A stretch of 64,000 nucleotides of DNA from Mycolicibacterium iranicum. Its GTDB lineage: Bacteria; Actinomycetota; Actinomycetes; Mycobacteriales; Mycobacteriaceae. The notes under the pieces are model-generated. The model saw nothing but the letters and a program-made list of their open reading frames with translations. It did no database searches and was not told the origin of the DNA. The position numbers and the translations under genes were made by a program. This document shows, piece by piece, positions 54,984 to 62,857 of the stretch. The stretch is from assembly GCF_002101705.1 (NCBI RefSeq), contig NZ_LQPC01000030.1, forward strand, positions 124,001-188,000, read 5' to 3'. Numbering within the stretch: position 1 is the stretch's first letter; each line of letters begins with the position of its first letter.

Positions 54984-55844
54984 GTGCCCATCAATCTCGA
55001 CGAGGCCATCGGCGCGGAGCTGCCTCCCGTCGAATTCTCCTGGAGCAGTAGCGATGTCCAGCTCTATCACCTGGGCCTCGGGGCCGGTGCCGACCCGATG
55101 GACAAAGCAGAGCTGCGTTACCTGACCGACGGCACGCCGCAGGTATTGCCCACTTTCGGCAATGTGGCGCAGAGCTTTCACATGACCGAGCCGCCCGCGG
55201 TGAGGTTCCCCGGCATCGACATCGAACTCAGCAAGGTGCTGCACGCGAGCGAGGCCGTCACGGTTCCCGGTCCGATCCCGGCGGCGGGCACAGGTATCGC
55301 GGTCACCCGGTTCACCGAAATCTGGGACAAGGGCAAGGCGGCGGTCATCTGGTCGGAGACCGAGGTCAAGGACCCCGAAGGCACTTTACTGTGGACCCAG
55401 AAACGGTCGATCTTCGCCCGCGGTGAGGGCGGGTTCGGCGGCGACCGTGGGCCGTCAGGGTCCTCGGCAGCACCGGATCGCGCCCCCGACCTCGAGCTGT
55501 CGGTACCCACCTCACCGCAGCAGGCATTGCTGTACCGGATGTGCGGAGACCGCAACCCCTTGCACTCGGACCCGGACTTCGCCGCGGCCGCGGGCTTCCC
55601 GCGCCCCATCCTGCACGGGCTGTGCACCTACGGCATGACCTGTAAAGCGTTGGTGGACAACCTGCTCGACGGGGACGTCAGCGGGCTGAAGTCCTACGGG
55701 GCGAGGATGGCCGGCGTCGTCTTCCCCGGCGAAACGCTGAAGGTCAGCGTGTGGAAAGAGGACGGGACGTATTCGGCGACCGTGACCGCTCCGGAGCGCG
55801 ACGACGCGGTCGCGCTGGCGGGTGTGGAGTTCGTGCCCGCCTGA
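54984..55844 (+). CDS. hsd4B: MaoC-like enoyl-CoA hydratase (Hsd4B/Rv3538-like)
   Basis: 286 residues, double hot-dog fold. The hydratase-2 motif is seen in YRMCGDRNPLHSDPDFAAAAGFPRPILHGLCTYG (catalytic Asp and His). N-terminal domain: FSWSSSDVQLYHLGLGAGAD. Hydrates a steroid enoyl-CoA, probably in a side-chain cycle of C27 sterol breakdown. GTG 54984 is two bases after the kstD stop, in one operon. It converges on the next gene with only 6 bases between stops. Confidence 0.9.
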   Translation: MPINLDEAIGAELPPVEFSWSSSDVQLYHLGLGAGADPMDKAELRYLTDGTPQVLPTFGNVAQSFHMTEPPAVRFPGIDIELSKVLHASEAVTVPGPIPAAGTGIAVTRFTEIWDKGKAAVIWSETEVKDPEGTLLWTQKRSIFARGEGGFGGDRGPSGSSAAPDRAPDLELSVPTSPQQALLYRMCGDRNPLHSDPDFAAAAGFPRPILHGLCTYGMTCKALVDNLLDGDVSGLKSYGARMAGVVFPGETLKVSVWKEDGTYSATVTAPERDDAVALAGVEFVPA

Positions 55845-55850
55845 CGCGGG

Positions 55851-56348
55851 CTACTTGCAGAGCTCGGTGATCTTGTTGGACGTCGCCTGCGCGTCGTTCA
55901 TCCGATTGATCTGATTGGGGTCGTCGCCGGGGGCACCTGCGAGCTGACCCATGCCGATGTACTCCAGGTTGTTGGCGAAAGATCGCACAGCGTCGGACAG
56001 ATCGGTCGGCACTTCGCCGTCCAACCGCGACAGCAGGAACTGTCCGCCACCCAGAGTCGCGAGCCGCGCATTGGCCGCAACCGCCTGGGTCGCCACCGGG
56101 TCGGGGCCGAGATTGGCATTGGTCTGCAGTGAGACCGCATTTCGCACGAGGGTGAACGCGGAGCAGACGCGCGTCTTCGGGTCGGTCGATTGATCAGCTG
56201 TCGCCGCCGAGGTTTCGCTGGTGGGCGACGGGGCGCTGACCAAAGCGAAGATCGCGACGCCGAGGGCCGCGAGTGCGACCACCAGGGCGGCGATGACGAG
56301 CGGGCTGGTACGGGGAGAAGCTGCGGATTCCGGCACGGGCGCGATCAT
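55851..56348 (-). CDS. Small membrane-anchored mycobacterial protein, function unknown
   Basis: 165 residues: one helix near the start (LVIAALVVALAALGVAIFALVS), a Ser/Thr-rich stretch (SAPSPTSETSAATADQSTD) and an extracellular domain with two Cys (TRVCSAFTLVRNAV, TSNKITELCK at the very end), likely a disulfide. ATG 56348 was chosen over a TTG at 56384. No named family recognised. The upstream gap holds a strong terminator for the PGRS-like gene. Confidence 0.72.
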   Translation of the reverse strand: MIAPVPESAASPRTSPLVIAALVVALAALGVAIFALVSAPSPTSETSAATADQSTDPKTRVCSAFTLVRNAVSLQTNANLGPDPVATQAVAANARLATLGGGQFLLSRLDGEVPTDLSDAVRSFANNLEYIGMGQLAGAPGDDPNQINRMNDAQATSNKITELCK

Positions 56349-56406
56349 ACCGGCAAAGCACTCGCGAAAACTCTCTCCCGCCAAAGCTTTTGATGATTGA
56401 TAACGA

Positions 56407-56443
56407 AAGGCGGGTTCACCGGCCTTGCCGGTGAACCCGCCTT
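56407..56443 (-). terminator. Strong hairpin terminator after the PGRS-like gene
   Basis: Perfect 17-bp stem AAGGCGGGTTCACCGGC (56407-56423), 3-base loop CTT, GCCGGTGAACCCGCCTT (56427-56443). It lies 15 bases past the PGRS-like stop and before the start of the next minus-strand gene. Flanking T/A runs are short, so it may act in both directions. The most stable simple hairpin in the window. Confidence 0.85.
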
Positions 56444-56457
56444 CGTACCACTAACTC

Positions 56458-57849
56458 CTAGTCGGAGGCGTCCGCGTCAGAGTCGGAATCCGACGGCGAT
56501 CCGTCGTTGCCGTCGTCGCCGTCCCGGCCGATGACGCCCTTGGATCCACCCGAACCACCGCTGCCGCCCGTGGCCGTTCCGGTGCCGCCGGGCTCGACAG
56601 CGCCATCGCCGCCGTCGCCGCCGTCGCCACCGTTGCCGATGATTCCGGCGTCGCCGCCGGCGCCACCGTTACCGCCCTTGCCGTTGCCGCTGCCCGCAGG
56701 GTCACCTTCCTCGTCGGGAACGCCGCCGGTGCCGTCGCCGCCCTTGCCGCCGGAGCCGCCGTTGCCGCTGCCGGAGGACTCGCCGCCGGTACCACCCTTG
56801 CCGCCGGTGGCATTGCCGTCGAGGCTCTCGGCGAGGCCGCCTTCGCCGCCCTTGCCGCCGTTGCCGTTGAACGTCTCGCCACCGGCGCCGCCGTCGCCAC
56901 CCTTGGCATCGGCATCCCCGTAGCCGAGGCCGGAGCCGCCCCAGCCACCCTCAGCGCCATCGCCGACGCCGTCATTGCCACCGCCGGTGCCGCCGTTGCC
57001 GCCGGTGCCGACCTCGCCGTCTTCTTCGGCGATGCCGTCGCCGCCGTCGCCACCGACGCCGGCGTCGCCGTAGGTCGAGTCGCCGCCGTTGCCGCCGCGG
57101 CCACCGCCGGCGCTGCCGTTGACCGACTCTGCGTCACCGCCTCGGCCACCCGAGCCTGCCTGCCCGAAGTGGCTGCCGCCGCCGTTGCCACCGCGGCCAC
57201 CGAACGCGTTGTTGTCGTCGTCCTCGTCCACGTCCTCGGTCTCGGGGTCGTCGGTGAAATTGCTGTCGTTGAAGTCATCGCCGCCGCGGCCGCCGTTGCC
57301 GCCGTTGCCGAACAGCGATCCCTCTCCGCCGTTGCCACCCGCTTCGGCTTCCGACACCAGCTCGCCGTCCTCGTCGTACACGGCATCGGCGCCGTCGGCT
57401 CCGGCACCACCGTTGCCGAACCAGAAGCCGGCGTTGCCACCGTCGCCGCCGTTGGCACCGTTGCCGCCGTTGCCCCAGAGCAGGCCGCCGTCGCCGCCGT
57501 TGCAGGCATCGCCCTCGCAGTCTTCGGCCGCGTCGATGCCGTTGCCGATCAGCCAGCCACCGGGGCCGATGATGGGCCGAAATGCCGGATTGGCGTTGTC
57601 CGTATCGAAGATGAGCGCCGTGCTGCGGGCTTCTTTGCGATCGCTGCCGCCGTTGAGCGACAGGAACAGCAGTTCCTCTTCGTTGGAAACGAGCTGCACC
57701 TGAATTTCGGTCGGTGCCTGCGCATCGTCGATCAGCGTCAGCGCACCGACACCTGCGAATGCCGCCCCCGCGACACCCGCCGTGATACCGGCGCCCAGAT
57801 ACGTGCGGATTGCCGCCGAGCGATCGCTCTTCTTGGCGTGCCTTGCCAT
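56458..57849 (-). CDS. Glycine-rich PGRS-like protein without a PE domain
   Basis: 463 residues. The N-terminus is basic (MARHAKKSDRSAAIR) with a hydrophobic stretch (YLGAGITAGVAGAAFAGVGAL) in place of a PE domain. Residues 70-90 (AFRPIIGPGGWLIGNGID) resemble the GRPLI linker of PE_PGRS proteins; beyond this is a long run of GGxGGx repeats (GGLLWGNGGNGANGGDGG) broken by acidic stretches (DDPETEDVDEDDDNN), ending DSDSDADASD. Unlike most PE_PGRS it is very acidic. Start ATG 57849 with AGGGGG upstream. Surface or secreted role is likely; function unknown. Confidence 0.85.
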   Translation of the reverse strand: MARHAKKSDRSAAIRTYLGAGITAGVAGAAFAGVGALTLIDDAQAPTEIQVQLVSNEEELLFLSLNGGSDRKEARSTALIFDTDNANPAFRPIIGPGGWLIGNGIDAAEDCEGDACNGGDGGLLWGNGGNGANGGDGGNAGFWFGNGGAGADGADAVYDEDGELVSEAEAGGNGGEGSLFGNGGNGGRGGDDFNDSNFTDDPETEDVDEDDDNNAFGGRGGNGGGSHFGQAGSGGRGGDAESVNGSAGGGRGGNGGDSTYGDAGVGGDGGDGIAEEDGEVGTGGNGGTGGGNDGVGDGAEGGWGGSGLGYGDADAKGGDGGAGGETFNGNGGKGGEGGLAESLDGNATGGKGGTGGESSGSGNGGSGGKGGDGTGGVPDEEGDPAGSGNGKGGNGGAGGDAGIIGNGGDGGDGGDGAVEPGGTGTATGGSGGSGGSKGVIGRDGDDGNDGSPSDSDSDADASD

Positions 57850-58583
57850 TGTCTTGCCCCCTGGAAAGGTAGTTGCATCGGGTGAAGTCGCCCGAGCATC
57901 TACGCCAGGCAACGCGTAGACAGTCTTACCAGAGCGGAGCCCAGATTGTCGGGTTTTGCTGGCCCCTATTTCAAGGGTTCACCTACTTGCCGTGTTCTGC
58001 TCGCCGTCGAGAACGCCCAATGCGACGCGATCGGTTCCTAGGCAACTGCTCAGCTCCCGACTCTTCGCATCGTCCTTCACAATGGCCACAGGTCAACTGC
58101 GGAAACCGGTGTGGCGACACGCACAACGCACGAAACCGCATCCCGCTCCGATCGAGGAGCTCTCGCGGGTTCTCGACGGGATCCGCCGGTCGAAACAGCA
58201 GCGTTGAACGACATTTTGTTGCGTTTGCTACGGAATCAGGCGGTTTCTGCATCATCAGGGTCGCGCCGGCAACGTCCGAACCACGCTAAAAAATGGCGTT
58301 CGATGCCAAGAGCTGGCCAGACTGGCTTGGCGCGAATGGCTCAGCAACTCTGCAGAGTCTGATTCCAACCGCAGGAAACACAATCTGACCGCCGGGGCGA
58401 TCGCCCCGCCGACGGCGCACGGAAACCATGCTCAGGGAAGCATCGTCTGACCTGGCATGACGAGGAAAGCGCAGGTCGACACCACCAGCAGGTCAGATAC
58501 GCCCCCGACGCCGGTTAACTGACCTGTTAGGTTGCTCGGGGGGAAACCTCGCTGATCGCTGAACGAAACCAGGAGGAGAACGC
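57850..58583. other. 734-base intergenic region with no convincing gene
   Basis: Divergent gap between the PGRS-like and MPT63-like genes, lower in GC than its surroundings in parts. Short ORFs exist on both strands (for example 57983-58255 minus) but have no RBS or recognised product. A palindrome CGGGGCGATCGCCCCG sits at 58393-58408. The end holds a strong AGGAGGAG at 58571-58578 for the MPT63-like GTG. Two divergent promoters are expected; no clear operators were seen. Confidence 0.6.
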
Positions 58584-59495
58584 GTGAAATTCAAGCCCGT
58601 ATCGGCAGCTCTCACCACCGTGGCGGCAGCCGCAGTCGCCCTTGCTGGCGCATCCATCGCCTCGGCCGAGACCGAGACACAGTGGCTCGGACAGCCTGGC
58701 GAGCTCGTCAACGGCACCGTGGTCCAGCACTGGACGGTCAGTCATCTGAAGCCCAGCTCCGACGTCATCCCTTACCGTCCGATCGGCACTCTGTGGGAAG
58801 CCACCGCCAGCGACGAGGCGATCTCGGGCGACGTGACCCCGATCATCTCGAACCTCAATGCTCGCGCGAAGAACGGCGACACCTACCGCGTGCTCTTCGG
58901 CGTCGCGACGGCGCAGGGCGTCAACCCGTCGACGCTGGCGCAGGGCCAGAAGACCTCGGGCAAGATCTACTTCGACGTCACGGGCGAGGCGCCCGACAGC
59001 GTCTTCTACAGCAACGGAGAGGGCGAACAGCTGCTCTGGCTGCAGGCCCCGCCCGCACCGGCTGCCACGGGGTCCGGCGGCAGCGGGTCGTCGTACAACA
59101 CCGGAACGTCGCCGTCGTCCTCGGGTTCGTCCGAGACCACCACTAGCGAGACACCGACGCCCGCACCAGCGTCGGCGACACCGACCACGATGCCCGCCAC
59201 CCCGACCGCAATGCCCGCCGGTAGCGCGGGCACGCCACTGCCGGAAGGCAGCTCGGGTACACCGTTGCCGGCGGGCAGTGCCGGCACGCCACTGCCGGAA
59301 GGCAGCTCGGGCACCCCGCTCCCTGAGGGCGCCGCTGCGGCGGAAGCTTCGCCGGCTCCGGTCCCCGCAGCTGTGGCACCTGTCCCGCAGGGCAGCTCCG
59401 GAACCCCGTTGCCTCAGGACGCGCCCCCGGCGCAGCCTGCGCCGGCTGCAGGTGCTCCCACCACCACCGTCGTGGTGCCGGCACCGCCTGCCTGA
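58584..59495 (+). CDS. Secreted MPT63-like protein with Pro-rich repeat tail
   Basis: 303 residues. Sec signal peptide (VSAALTTVAAAAVALAGASIASA). Residues about 30-155 match MPT63/DUF1942 (WTVSHLKPSSDVIPYRPIGTLWEATASDEAISGDVTPIISNLNARAKNGDTYRVLFGVA...SGKIYFDVTG), an immunoglobulin-like fold. After that comes a Ser/Gly/Thr linker and a tail with six SxGTPLP units in imperfect nine-residue repeats (AGSAGTPLPEGSSGTPLP), absent from M. tuberculosis MPT63. GTG 58584 with AGGAGGAG upstream. Extracellular; function of the family unknown. Confidence 0.87.
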   Translation: MKFKPVSAALTTVAAAAVALAGASIASAETETQWLGQPGELVNGTVVQHWTVSHLKPSSDVIPYRPIGTLWEATASDEAISGDVTPIISNLNARAKNGDTYRVLFGVATAQGVNPSTLAQGQKTSGKIYFDVTGEAPDSVFYSNGEGEQLLWLQAPPAPAATGSGGSGSSYNTGTSPSSSGSSETTTSETPTPAPASATPTTMPATPTAMPAGSAGTPLPEGSSGTPLPAGSAGTPLPEGSSGTPLPEGAAAAEASPAPVPAAVAPVPQGSSGTPLPQDAPPAQPAPAAGAPTTTVVVPAPPA

Positions 59496-59510
59496 GAGAA
59501 ACCGACGAAT

Positions 59511-59543
59511 CCGGGCCGCCTAGCTGCAAGCCAGGCGGCCCGG
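59511..59543. terminator. Bidirectional hairpin terminator
   Basis: CCGGGCCGCCT (59511-59521) and AGGCGGCCCGG (59533-59543), perfect 11-bp stem, 11-base loop, between the converging MPT63-like gene and the next minus-strand gene. Confidence 0.8.
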
Positions 59544-59549
59544 TTCATG

Positions 59550-60257
59550 TCAGGAGTGCGAACTCCACCACGTGTAGAGCTGAACCATGTTCGGCCCCTG
59601 CGGGCCCGACTGGACCTCGCTGACCATCAGATTGGCGTCGGTCGTCCACGCGACCGTCGGCTTGCTCTGCTGGAAACCGCACACCAGGGTGCCCGCCTCC
59701 AACTCGGGTGCGGCATTGCGGCGCCAGGGTCCGGGTGACTGGATGTTGCCGGGGCAGTTGACCACCGACGTCTCGCCGATGACGGCGTCGAAAAGTGCCT
59801 TGAGGGATTCATCGTCACCCGCGAGTGTGAAAGTCGCCGCCAACGGGCCTCCCGGATCGGCGTTCTTGTCGCAACTGACCTGCGCGAGGGCACCTTTCAC
59901 CGGCACCACGGCCTCGCAGGAACCTTCGGGATAGCCGGCTGGCAGCATTCCCAACAGCCGCGTCTGCGCCTCCTGCTGCGATTCGGCCTGGGTCGTGCTT
60001 GCGGTGGCTGCCTCCGAGTCGTCCCCGGTGTCCGACGACGGCCAGAACACCCACGCAAGGATTCCGAGGACGACCACACCCACACCAGCGGCGACCGACA
60101 ACATGACGGGCCTTCGATCCCTATGCACCGGGCGGGGATTCACCGCCATCGGGGCGTCGTAGCGAGGCTCCCACCGGCTGGTCTGCGGCTGACGCACCTC
60201 GCCGACATCCAGGGGCCCGGTGTCCTCGTCATCCGGATGCGGTTGGCGGGAGCTCAT
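59550..60257 (-). CDS. Single-pass membrane protein with extracellular domain, function unknown
   Basis: 235 residues: hydrophilic N-terminus, membrane helix (VMLSVAAGVGVVVLGILAWVFW), acidic linker (PSSDTGDDSEAATAST), and an extracellular domain with four Cys (EGSCEAVVPV, QVSCDKNADP, VNCPGNIQ, LVCGFQQ), possibly two disulfides. The domain resembles the sensor-type extracellular domains of mycobacterial membrane proteins. ATG 60257 was chosen; upstream in-frame start at 60308 would add 17 residues. No KstR box in front. Confidence 0.72.
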   Translation of the reverse strand: MSSRQPHPDDEDTGPLDVGEVRQPQTSRWEPRYDAPMAVNPRPVHRDRRPVMLSVAAGVGVVVLGILAWVFWPSSDTGDDSEAATASTTQAESQQEAQTRLLGMLPAGYPEGSCEAVVPVKGALAQVSCDKNADPGGPLAATFTLAGDDESLKALFDAVIGETSVVNCPGNIQSPGPWRRNAAPELEAGTLVCGFQQSKPTVAWTTDANLMVSEVQSGPQGPNMVQLYTWWSSHS

Positions 60258-60330
60258 GTGGGCAAGGGTAGTTGGCCGGTTGCCGCGGTTGTGCGAGGCA
60301 CACCTCACACAAGTGGGCGCCGCCGAAGGC

Positions 60331-61497
60331 TCATCCCAGGATCAAGCCGGACGTCGGCACCCCGGTGCCCGCAGTGACCAGCACATGCTCGACGTTCGAC
60401 ACCTGGTTGACCGACGTTCCGCGCAGCTGGCGTACACCCTCGGCGATGCCGTTCATGCCGTGGATATAGGCCTCGCCGAGCTGTCCGCCGTGCGTGTTGA
60501 TCGGCAACTTACCGCCGAGTTCGATCGCCCCGCCCGCGATGAAGTCTTTCGCCTCGCCCTTGCCGCAGAACCCGAGCTCCTCGAGCTGGATCAACGTGTA
60601 CGGGGTGAAGTGGTCGTAGAGGATCGCCGTCTGGATGTCGGCGGGCGACAGACCGCTCTGCTGCCACAGCTGGTTTCCGACCAAACCCATCTCGGGCAGG
60701 CCGAGTTCCTCGCGGTAATAGGAGTACATCGTGAACTGGTCGGCCCCGGCGCCCTGCGCCGCAGCCTCGATGGTCGCAGGCCTGTGCTTCAGATCTCTGG
60801 CCCGCTCAGGTGTGGTGACCACGATCGCCACACCGCCGTCGGTCTCCTGGCAGCAATCCAAAAGGCGAAGCGGTTCGGCGATCCACCGTGAATTCTGGTG
60901 ATCCTCGATGGTGATCGGTTTGCCGTAGAAGTGCGCTTTCGGATTGTTCGCCGCGTGCTTGCGGTCCGCGACCGATACCGCACCGAAATCGGCACTGGTC
61001 GCGCCATATTCGTGCATGTAGCGTTTGGCGATCATCGCCACCGAGGCGGCAGGCGTGCTCAAGCCGTGGGGGTAGGACCAGCTGTATTCGACCCCGCGGG
61101 AGTCGGCGTTCACCGTGAGACCCGTCATGACCTGGCCGAAGCGAAACTCGGATCGCTCGTTGAAGGCGCGGTAGGCGACGACGACCTCGGCCACGCCGGT
61201 CGCGACCGCGAGGGCGGCCTGTTGCACCGTCGCCGCTGCCGCACCGCCGCCGTAGCCGATCTGGCTGAAGAACGTGAGGTCACCGATTCCGGTGGCACGT
61301 GCGACAGCGGTCTCGAGGTTCGAGTCCATCGTGAAGGTGACGAGCCCGTCTACATCGGCAGGCTTCAGGCCCGCGTCGTCGAGCGCGTCGAGGACGGCCT
61401 CGGCGGCCAGTCGAAGCTCGCTGCGGCCGGAGTTCTTCGAGAAGTCGGTGGCGCCGATCCCGACGATCGCCGACTTGCCGGATAGCCCGGATGTCAT
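60331..61497 (-). CDS. ltp2: Ltp2, thiolase-like steroid retro-aldolase
   Basis: 388 residues, thiolase fold: AIVGIGATDFSKNSGRSELRLAAEAVLDALDDAG at the start, the active-site region LTFFSQIGYGGGAAAATVQQAALAV without the catalytic Cys, and GGQLGEAYIHGMNGIAEGVRQLRG near the end. Family knowledge: Ltp2 with the DUF35 part of ChsH2 cleaves the 17-hydroxy-C22-CoA intermediate to androstenedione-type steroid and propionyl-CoA. ATG at 61497 overlaps the chsH1 stop (ATGA); last gene of the ltp2-chsH1-chsH2-fadE29 operon. Confidence 0.94.
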   Translation of the reverse strand: MTSGLSGKSAIVGIGATDFSKNSGRSELRLAAEAVLDALDDAGLKPADVDGLVTFTMDSNLETAVARATGIGDLTFFSQIGYGGGAAAATVQQAALAVATGVAEVVVAYRAFNERSEFRFGQVMTGLTVNADSRGVEYSWSYPHGLSTPAASVAMIAKRYMHEYGATSADFGAVSVADRKHAANNPKAHFYGKPITIEDHQNSRWIAEPLRLLDCCQETDGGVAIVVTTPERARDLKHRPATIEAAAQGAGADQFTMYSYYREELGLPEMGLVGNQLWQQSGLSPADIQTAILYDHFTPYTLIQLEELGFCGKGEAKDFIAGGAIELGGKLPINTHGGQLGEAYIHGMNGIAEGVRQLRGTSVNQVSNVEHVLVTAGTGVPTSGLILG

Positions 61498-61907
61498 GCG
61501 TTGCCTCCGAAAGTGATTGTGGCCGTGGCGATGACGTGGTCACCGAGGCTGTTGCTACCCGTCACCTTGAGCGTCACTAGCCCATCCTCGATTGCCGTCA
61601 CCTCACCGGAGAACGTCACGGTGTCATAGGCGTACCAGGGCACCCCCAGTCGCAACCCGATCGTCTTGATGACGGCGGTCGGGCCTGCCCAGTCGGTGAT
61701 GTAGCGCTGCACCAGGCCGGTGTCGGTGAGGATGTTGACGAAGATGTCCTTGGAGCCCTTGGCCTGTGCCTTGTCCCGGTCGTGGTGGACGTCCTGGTAA
61801 TCGCGGGTGGCGATCGCCGTCGACACGATGAAGGTCGGATCGCCGTAGAGCTTCAGCTCGGGCAGTTTCGTGCCCACCTCGTACGACGGTGCTGCCGTGG
61901 CGCTCAT
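61494..61907 (-). CDS. chsH1: Steroid enoyl-CoA hydratase subunit ChsH1
   Basis: 137 residues, MaoC-like hot-dog fold: TRDYQDVHHDRDKAQAKGSKDIFVN contains the catalytic Asp/His pair of hydratase-2 enzymes. With ChsH2 it forms the heterotetramer that hydrates the C22 enoyl-CoA produced by ChsE1-ChsE2. ATG at 61907 overlaps the chsH2 stop (ATGA); the frame further upstream lies within chsH2. Confidence 0.93.
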   Translation of the reverse strand: MSATAAPSYEVGTKLPELKLYGDPTFIVSTAIATRDYQDVHHDRDKAQAKGSKDIFVNILTDTGLVQRYITDWAGPTAVIKTIGLRLGVPWYAYDTVTFSGEVTAIEDGLVTLKVTGSNSLGDHVIATATITFGGNA

Positions 61908-62857
61908 GCTCGCGGCTCCCATGCGTACAGCGTCCATGCCGGGCTGATCTCACTGTCAGGGAAGTCGATATAGGTTGCGCGCACAGGCATTCCGATCTGA
62001 ACCGCGTCCGGCTCCACGCCGCGGAGTTCGCCGAGCATCCGCACGCCCTCGTCGAGCTCCACCAACGCGATGACGAACGGCAGCGTGCGGCCGGGCACCT
62101 TGGGTGCATGGTGAACGACGTAGCTGAACACCGTGCCGTCGCCGCTGGCGACGACGTAATCGGTCGGTTCGTCCTTGGCGGCCCAGACCGCGGGAACCGG
62201 CGGGTGCTGCAAGGACCCGTCCGGGCGCCTCTGGATACGCAATTCGTGAGCGTTGACGCCGTCCCAGAAGAACTTCGTGTCCCGCGACGATGCAGGCCGC
62301 ATCAGCTTGTCGGGATCGAGATCCTCGGGCACCGCGGTCTTGGCTTCGCCACGCGGCATGAACTTCATGATGCGCCACTTCATCTCGGCGACCAGCTCGT
62401 CGTCGGCGGTGGTCCACGTGATGAGCTGGTTGATGAAATAGCCCTCGCCGAGCGCGGTCTGCTTGGGCCCCACCACGTCGGTGATCTCAGCGTGGATGGC
62501 GAGCTCCTCGCCCGGCTGCAGGTAGCGGTGATACGTCTGCTCGCAGTTGGTCGCCACCACGCCGACATAGCCGGCGTCGTCGAACAGCGCCATCATCTTC
62601 GACAACGGGTCGTCATCGGAGCGCCCCTCGCCCAGGCCGCCCATCGTCCACACCTGGATCATCGCCGGCGGGGCGACGATACCGGGATGACCGGCCGCCT
62701 TCGCGGCCTCGGCGTCGACGTAGATGGGGTTCCTGTCGCCGATCGCATCCACCCAGTGGTGAATCATCGGCTGGTTGACCGGATCTCGGCCGTGCCGCGG
62801 CTCGCTCTTTCCCTCAGCCTTGATCTTGTCGATACTCGCCTGCAGGTCTGCGCTCAT
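61904..62857 (-). CDS. chsH2: Steroid enoyl-CoA hydratase subunit ChsH2 with C-terminal DUF35 domain
   Basis: 317 residues. N-terminal MaoC-like half (QPMIHHWVDAIGDRNPIYVDAEAAKAAGHPG) and a C-terminal DUF35/OB half (FFWDGVNAHELRIQRRPDGSLQHPP...LPFVIALVELDEGVRMLGEL) whose zinc-ribbon Cys are lost. The DUF35 half is the known docking and activating partner of Ltp2, so one chain joins hydration to retro-aldol cleavage. ATG overlaps the fadE29 stop (ATGA). Confidence 0.94.
   Translation of the reverse strand: MSADLQASIDKIKAEGKSEPRHGRDPVNQPMIHHWVDAIGDRNPIYVDAEAAKAAGHPGIVAPPAMIQVWTMGGLGEGRSDDDPLSKMMALFDDAGYVGVVATNCEQTYHRYLQPGEELAIHAEITDVVGPKQTALGEGYFINQLITWTTADDELVAEMKWRIMKFMPRGEAKTAVPEDLDPDKLMRPASSRDTKFFWDGVNAHELRIQRRPDGSLQHPPVPAVWAAKDEPTDYVVASGDGTVFSYVVHHAPKVPGRTLPFVIALVELDEGVRMLGELRGVEPDAVQIGMPVRATYIDFPDSEISPAWTLYAWEPRA

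Noticed and set aside
56451..57509. Ala/Thr-rich minus-strand frame within the PGRS-like gene
   Set aside because: It is the shifted frame of the GGN/GGT repeat codons and lacks a start with a ribosome site; the Gly-rich frame has a signal-like N-terminus and RBS.
57983..58255. 90-residue minus-strand ORF in the 734-base gap
   Set aside because: No ribosome site, no hydrophobic or domain pattern, and codon positions do not show the usual high third-base GC; kept as intergenic.
58393..58408. Palindrome CGGGGCGATCGCCCCG
   Set aside because: A perfect 16-bp palindrome, but without neighbours or repeats; GC-rich palindromes of this size can arise by chance here.
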